Below, piece after piece: positions 59,951 through 64,000 of a stretch of 64,000 nt of DNA (positions are counted from its first letter, which is position 1; every line of letters starts with the position of its first letter). The translations under genes were made by a program, and so were the position numbers. The notes under the pieces are model-generated. The model was not told the DNA's origin, did no database searches, and saw only the letters and a list, made by a program, of their open reading frames with translations. Source of the stretch: Tragulus kanchil. Its lineage: Eukaryota; Chordata; Mammalia; Artiodactyla; Tragulidae. The stretch is taken from the NCBI GenBank assembly GCA_022376925.1, contig JAIOJX010000005.1, forward strand, positions 155,883,501 to 155,947,500, written 5' to 3'.

Positions 59951-60486
59951 AATCTAAGACATGTTCAAAACATTTATACTTTCATCTAACTGTATAGCAA
60001 CCTCCCACACTATATAATTTATTCTAAACTATTTCTTCAAATGTTCAGTATTTTCTGTGCATCTGCCAATAGTATTTGGTGATAAGGGGATACATCTGGT
60101 TTTATTTCCAGTGTATTCTAGCAATTTCCATCATGGTAGGGAGAGCCAAATGTTTCCCCAGTGGTAAATGGATTTTTTATCTTTCACTCCTAAACATTTA
60201 TGGCTAAATTTAGTGAAATTTTGCAGAGTCTTGGAATCATTATATAACTACAGAGCACTGACAGAATTAGAAGTTTCTCTATATTCTGAATACTTAGCAT
60301 AAATTTAACATGTCAAGTCACTGTATACAATTAAGAAAAGGGATTTTTCTACTAATGACAAACATTAATTACCCTGTCTTAATTTTCAGTTAAATCTCTT
60401 GGTGGATTTATTGATCCGTTGTCTCTTAGCATGGTTCTTAACATGGCTATTGAAGAAACACACTAGGTGTCAGTTTCTTCCATCTG
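59951..60486. other. AT-rich single-copy stretch, nothing recognised
   Basis: No repeat or coding signature seen. Confidence 0.4.
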
Positions 60487-60490
60487 TAGC

Positions 60491-62674
60491 AGTCTAAATC
60501 ACACACTGCCTCATGATGAGGATTAGTTTAGTTACAATAATATGCCCCAACACACTTAGGACAACACCTTGAGTGAAGGCAGAGCCATGCCTGATGGGGC
60601 CCTGATCTGCACCTCTAGACTGGAGTGCCCTCTCTGTTCAAGTCTCTTGTGCCTCAGGTGCCCCTGCACCAATGACCCAGGACTGTTCTGTGTGTCGTGC
60701 CCCTTGTCAGAATTCACCAACATTTATGTGAGTCTCATTGGTGTAGATTCAGGGTACATTCACCTCATTCTGGGATCTGCTGATACAATGTGTAAGCACT
60801 TGAAGAAGCTGGTCTGTGAGGAAAACCATGATAATTAGCAATGAATTGGAAGATTTTTAAAAATACATCAGGGAAATAGGAGTATTAAGCTATGGGAAAG
60901 AAACCACCGGAAGAGAAGTTGAAGGTGCAAGAGAACGGATAGATAATCAATAGAGTATATCAGAAAAAGGTAAAACCAGGGATTTAGGAAACATGGAAGG
61001 ATTAACCTACCCAAAAGAGGCTACCTCCTGCTAAGATCCTAAGTGATGTTCTGGATAAGGATAAGGAGGTAAAGAAGTTGAGAAGTTGGGAGTGAGGACT
61101 TGCATTGAGAGAAAAGAGCAATAAAGTTTACTCTTTGCGAAAGAAACCAGCTTGCCATAGCTGCCATTTATAATGAGAGTTAATGAAGGATACCAGTCAG
61201 TTTCTTTATAACAGGATAGTTATCTTGTCCTTATGTAAGAACTAACTGGTTTATGAGAGCTAAAGCTGCAGTTGGAGTAGCCCAGGGGTCCTGCAACTGA
61301 CAGACACTGCAGAGTAAGGCTCTGGGCTCCGTACAAATAAGTGCCCTAAATGCCCAAATACAGGATCACAAATACAAGGCACTTCCACCTTCCAGCAAGA
61401 CGCGTAGAAATTACACACGGAAATTACATTCTTAGTGCCGAAACTGCCAAATGTCTACCAATTGGAGTAGATATACCCTTCAAATCAGACATTCTTTTCA
61501 ATACTGCTTTTTCTAGTCATATAACAACTCATTCTTCATATGTAGCTCTTAACGCTGTGTCATCCAGAGCAACACACCAAGTCAGTCTAAATCACACACT
61601 GCCTCATGGGATTAGTTTAGTTACAATAATACGCCCCAACACACTTAGGACAACACCTTGAGTGAAGGCAGAGCCATGCCTGATGGGGCCCTGATCTGCA
61701 CCTCTAGACTGGAGTGCCCTCTCTGTTCAAGTCTCTTGTGCCTCAGGTGCCCCTGCACCAATGACCCAGGACTGTTCTGTGTGTCGTGCCCCTTGTCAGA
61801 ATTCACCAACATTTATGTGAGTCTCATTGGTGTAGATTCAGGGTACATTCACCTCATTCTGGGATCTGCTGATACAATGTGTAAGCACTTGAAGAAGCTG
61901 GTCTGTGAGGAAAACCATGATAATTAGCAATGAATTGGAAGATTTTTAAAAATACATCAGGGAAATAGGAGTATTAAGCTATGGGAAAGAAACCACCGGA
62001 AGAGAAGTTGAAGGTGCAAGAGAACGGATAGATAATCAATAGAGTATATCAGAAAAAGGTAAAACCAGGGATTTAGGAAACATGGAAGGATTAACCTACC
62101 CAAAAGAGGCTACCTCCTGCTAAGATCCTAAGTGATGTTCTGGATAAGGATAAGGAGGTAAAGAAGTTGAGAAGTTGGGAGTGAGGACTTGCATTGAGAG
62201 AAAAGAGCAATAAAGTTTACTCTTTGCGAAAGAAACCAGCTTGCCATAGCTGCCATTTATAATGAGAGTTAATGAAGGATACCAGTCAGTTTCTTTATAA
62301 CAGGATAGTTATCTTGTCCTTATGTAAGAACTAACTGGTTTATGAGAGCTAAAGCTGCAGTTGGAGTAGCCCAGGGGTCCTGCAACTGACAGACACTGCA
62401 GAGTAAGGCTCTGGGCTCCGTACAAATAAGTGCCCTAAATGCCCAAATACAGGATCACAAATACAAGGCACTTCCACCTTCCAGCAAGAAGACGCGTAGA
62501 AATTACACACGGAAATTACATTCTTAGTGCCGAAACTGCCAAATGTCTACCAATTGGAGTAGATATACCCTTCAAATCAGACATTCTTTTCAATACTGCT
62601 TTTTCTAGTCATATAACAACTCATTCTTCATATGTAGCTCTTAACGCTGTGTCATCCAGAGCAACACACCAAGT
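60491..62674. repeat. Tandem duplication W, period 1089-1093
   Basis: Copy 1 is 60491-61585 and copy 2 starts at 61584 with AGTCTAAATCACACACTGCC. The start of copy 2 has lost four bases (CATGGGATTAG against CATGATGAGGATTAG) and has ATACGCCCC for ATATGCCCC. The end of copy 1 has lost three bases (GCAAGACGCG against GCAAGAAGACGCG). Confidence 0.95.
60588..60839 (+). other. 83-codon cysteine-rich ATG reading frame, unrecognised
   Basis: From ATG at 60588 the frame encodes an 83-residue peptide with CPLC, CLRCPC and CVSC. A second identical copy lies at 61677-61928 in duplication W. No zinc-finger spacing I know, no signal peptide and no promoter or poly-A signal identified. Most likely chance. 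Confidence 0.15.
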
Positions 62675-64000
62675 CAGCTAAGTTTTCCAGAATTCATGAG
62701 TTTAATCATATAATGGGCGATATTTGAATCAGACACAACTACAGGAAGCTTGATCCCAAAGCATGGGGATTCCCATAATGTACCACCAGTCTTTTATCAA
62801 TGATCAGATATTTGTTTCTCCTGCTGTTTACCTTACTCTTCTTTTTAAATTGACTCCTCAGAGGCTTCATAGTGGCACCTAAGGTTTGGCTGAGAACTCA
62901 GGACATATACCCGGGGGTAGTTAGCAAGCTGGTATCACTGTGTGTGCTCATGTGTGTGTCTGCATGGTCACTACTTTTGCCAATTTGGGCACAGGACCTC
63001 TAGCCATCCTGAACCAGCATGGATTGAGGTCTTTTCTGGTTAATGCATCCTCCTCGCATGGCACTTTGTATTTAAAATAAAACTACAACTGCACCAAAAC
63101 GAGTCATCATAGGCCGTTATTGTAAACTCAGGTCATTTTAGAGTCACATAATTTGACTCTATCTCTCCTGAGGATTGGAAAATTCTGATATCCAGGCAGC
63201 ATACTGCGTGATACTGGGCTAGCTTCTAGGAAATAGTCATTAGTGATATGGCCAAATGATGAATGTATGAATGTTCACTGCCACCTCCTTCCCCTCCCTC
63301 ATCTCTGCCACGCCTCCAGCTCCTGGGCCTCATTCAGATACAAGTCATCAGGAAAACATGAGAACCAGGGAAGTTGTGTTTGTAATAGTGACTTTACTGC
63401 CAGTGGAGAAATTATCACAGAAGTTTAAAAGAAAAATATGGGGATGAGTGGGAGTGAGTGTTTGGAGGCTAAACAGAGTTTAGGGAGGATTTTAGGGGGG
63501 GATGAGTTTTTTGGATGACAGAGTAAGGCTCTGGGCTCCGTACAAATAAGTGCCCTAAATGCCCAAATACAGGATCACAAATACAAGGCACTTCCACCTT
63601 CCAGCAAGAAGACGCGTAGAAATTACACACGGAAATTACATTCTTAGTGCCGAAACTGCCAAATGTCTACCAATTGGAGTAGATATACCCTTCAAATCAG
63701 ACATTCTTTTCAATACTGCTTTTTCTAGTCATATAACAACTCATTCTTCATATGTAGCTCTTAACGCTGTGTCATCCAGAGCAACACACCAAGTCAGCTA
63801 AGTTTTCCAGAATTCATGAGTTTAATCATATAATGGGCGATATTTGAATCAGACACAACTACAGGAAGCTTGATCCCAAAGCATGGGGATTCCCATAATG
63901 TACCACCAGTCTTTTATCAATGATCAGATATTTGTTTCTCCTGCTGTTTACCTTACTCTTCTTTTTAAATTGACTCCTCAGAGGCTTCATAGTGGCACCT
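62401..64000. repeat. Tandem duplication X, period 1120, runs off right edge
   Basis: Copy 1 starts at about 62401 and copy 2 at about 63517 (GAGTAAGGCTCTGGGCTCCG at 63521). Base 62880 matches 64000, so copy 2 continues past the window. Copy 1 ends in G/T-rich noise (63490-63515: TTTTAGGGGGGGATGAG, TTTTTTGGATG). Bases 61312-61585, 62401-62674 and 63521-63794 are a triplicate. Confidence 0.94.

Noticed and set aside
2067..64000. A CRISPR-like or programmed tandem-repeat system
   Set aside because: Repeat units are 1.1 kb, each pair is a different sequence and there are no spacers; this is eukaryotic repeat DNA.

Overview
This window is ruminant nuclear DNA. It carries BovB (RTE) LINE sequence and many Bov-tA SINEs, both diagnostic of ruminants. 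It also has cetartiodactyl CHR-type tRNA SINEs and older mammalian repeats (L1M, MIR, MER5-like, MLT1-like). The species cannot be fixed from sequence alone. I find no intact protein-coding gene, no exon I can defend and no functional RNA gene. The only recognisable host-gene sequence is a broken retrocopy of the 5' half of ATP5PD (ATP synthase subunit d) at about 38.75-39.08 kb.

The dominant structure is a staircase of 24 head-to-tail direct duplications running from 2.07 kb to the right edge. Twenty-three have a period of 1.04-1.21 kb and one has a period of 0.51 kb. The copies are nearly identical. In many places the next duplication starts before the previous one ends, so parts occur three times. 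Near the end of many first copies the sequence is damaged by short deletions, homopolymer miscalls or runs such as T6G6. Breakpoints fall in unrelated sequence and share no motif. The best explanation is that about 25 assembled pieces, mostly 1.5-4 kb long with about 1.1 kb overlaps, were joined end to end without collapsing the overlaps. The sum of the periods is about 26.4 kb, so the real locus is probably near 37.6 kb.

Layout: 0-1.2 kb BovB, minus strand. 2-14 kb Bov-tA copies, old LINE pieces and an MLT1-like LTR piece. 14-19.6 kb Bov-tA copies and a MIR. 19.9-21.6 kb L1M 3' end. 21.6-25 kb a CHR SINE cluster. 25-35 kb mostly single-copy sequence with a MIR, a BovB 3' tail and four AP-1-type sites at 30.57-30.75 kb. 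35.1-39.3 kb, the longest stretch without duplication, has an antisense L1 split by a 409-bp insertion, a CHR SINE, another L1 piece and the ATP5PD retrocopy. 39.3-44.5 kb L1, CHR and BovB pieces. 45.9-48.1 kb MER5-like pieces. 48.4-51.4 kb a possible decayed class III ERV with a dUTPase-like motif. 52-54.5 kb Bov-tA. 55.5-64 kb mostly unassigned.

All calls are from reading the sequence. Repeat family names rest on remembered consensus patterns, not on a search. Element ends are accurate to about 5-20 bases.
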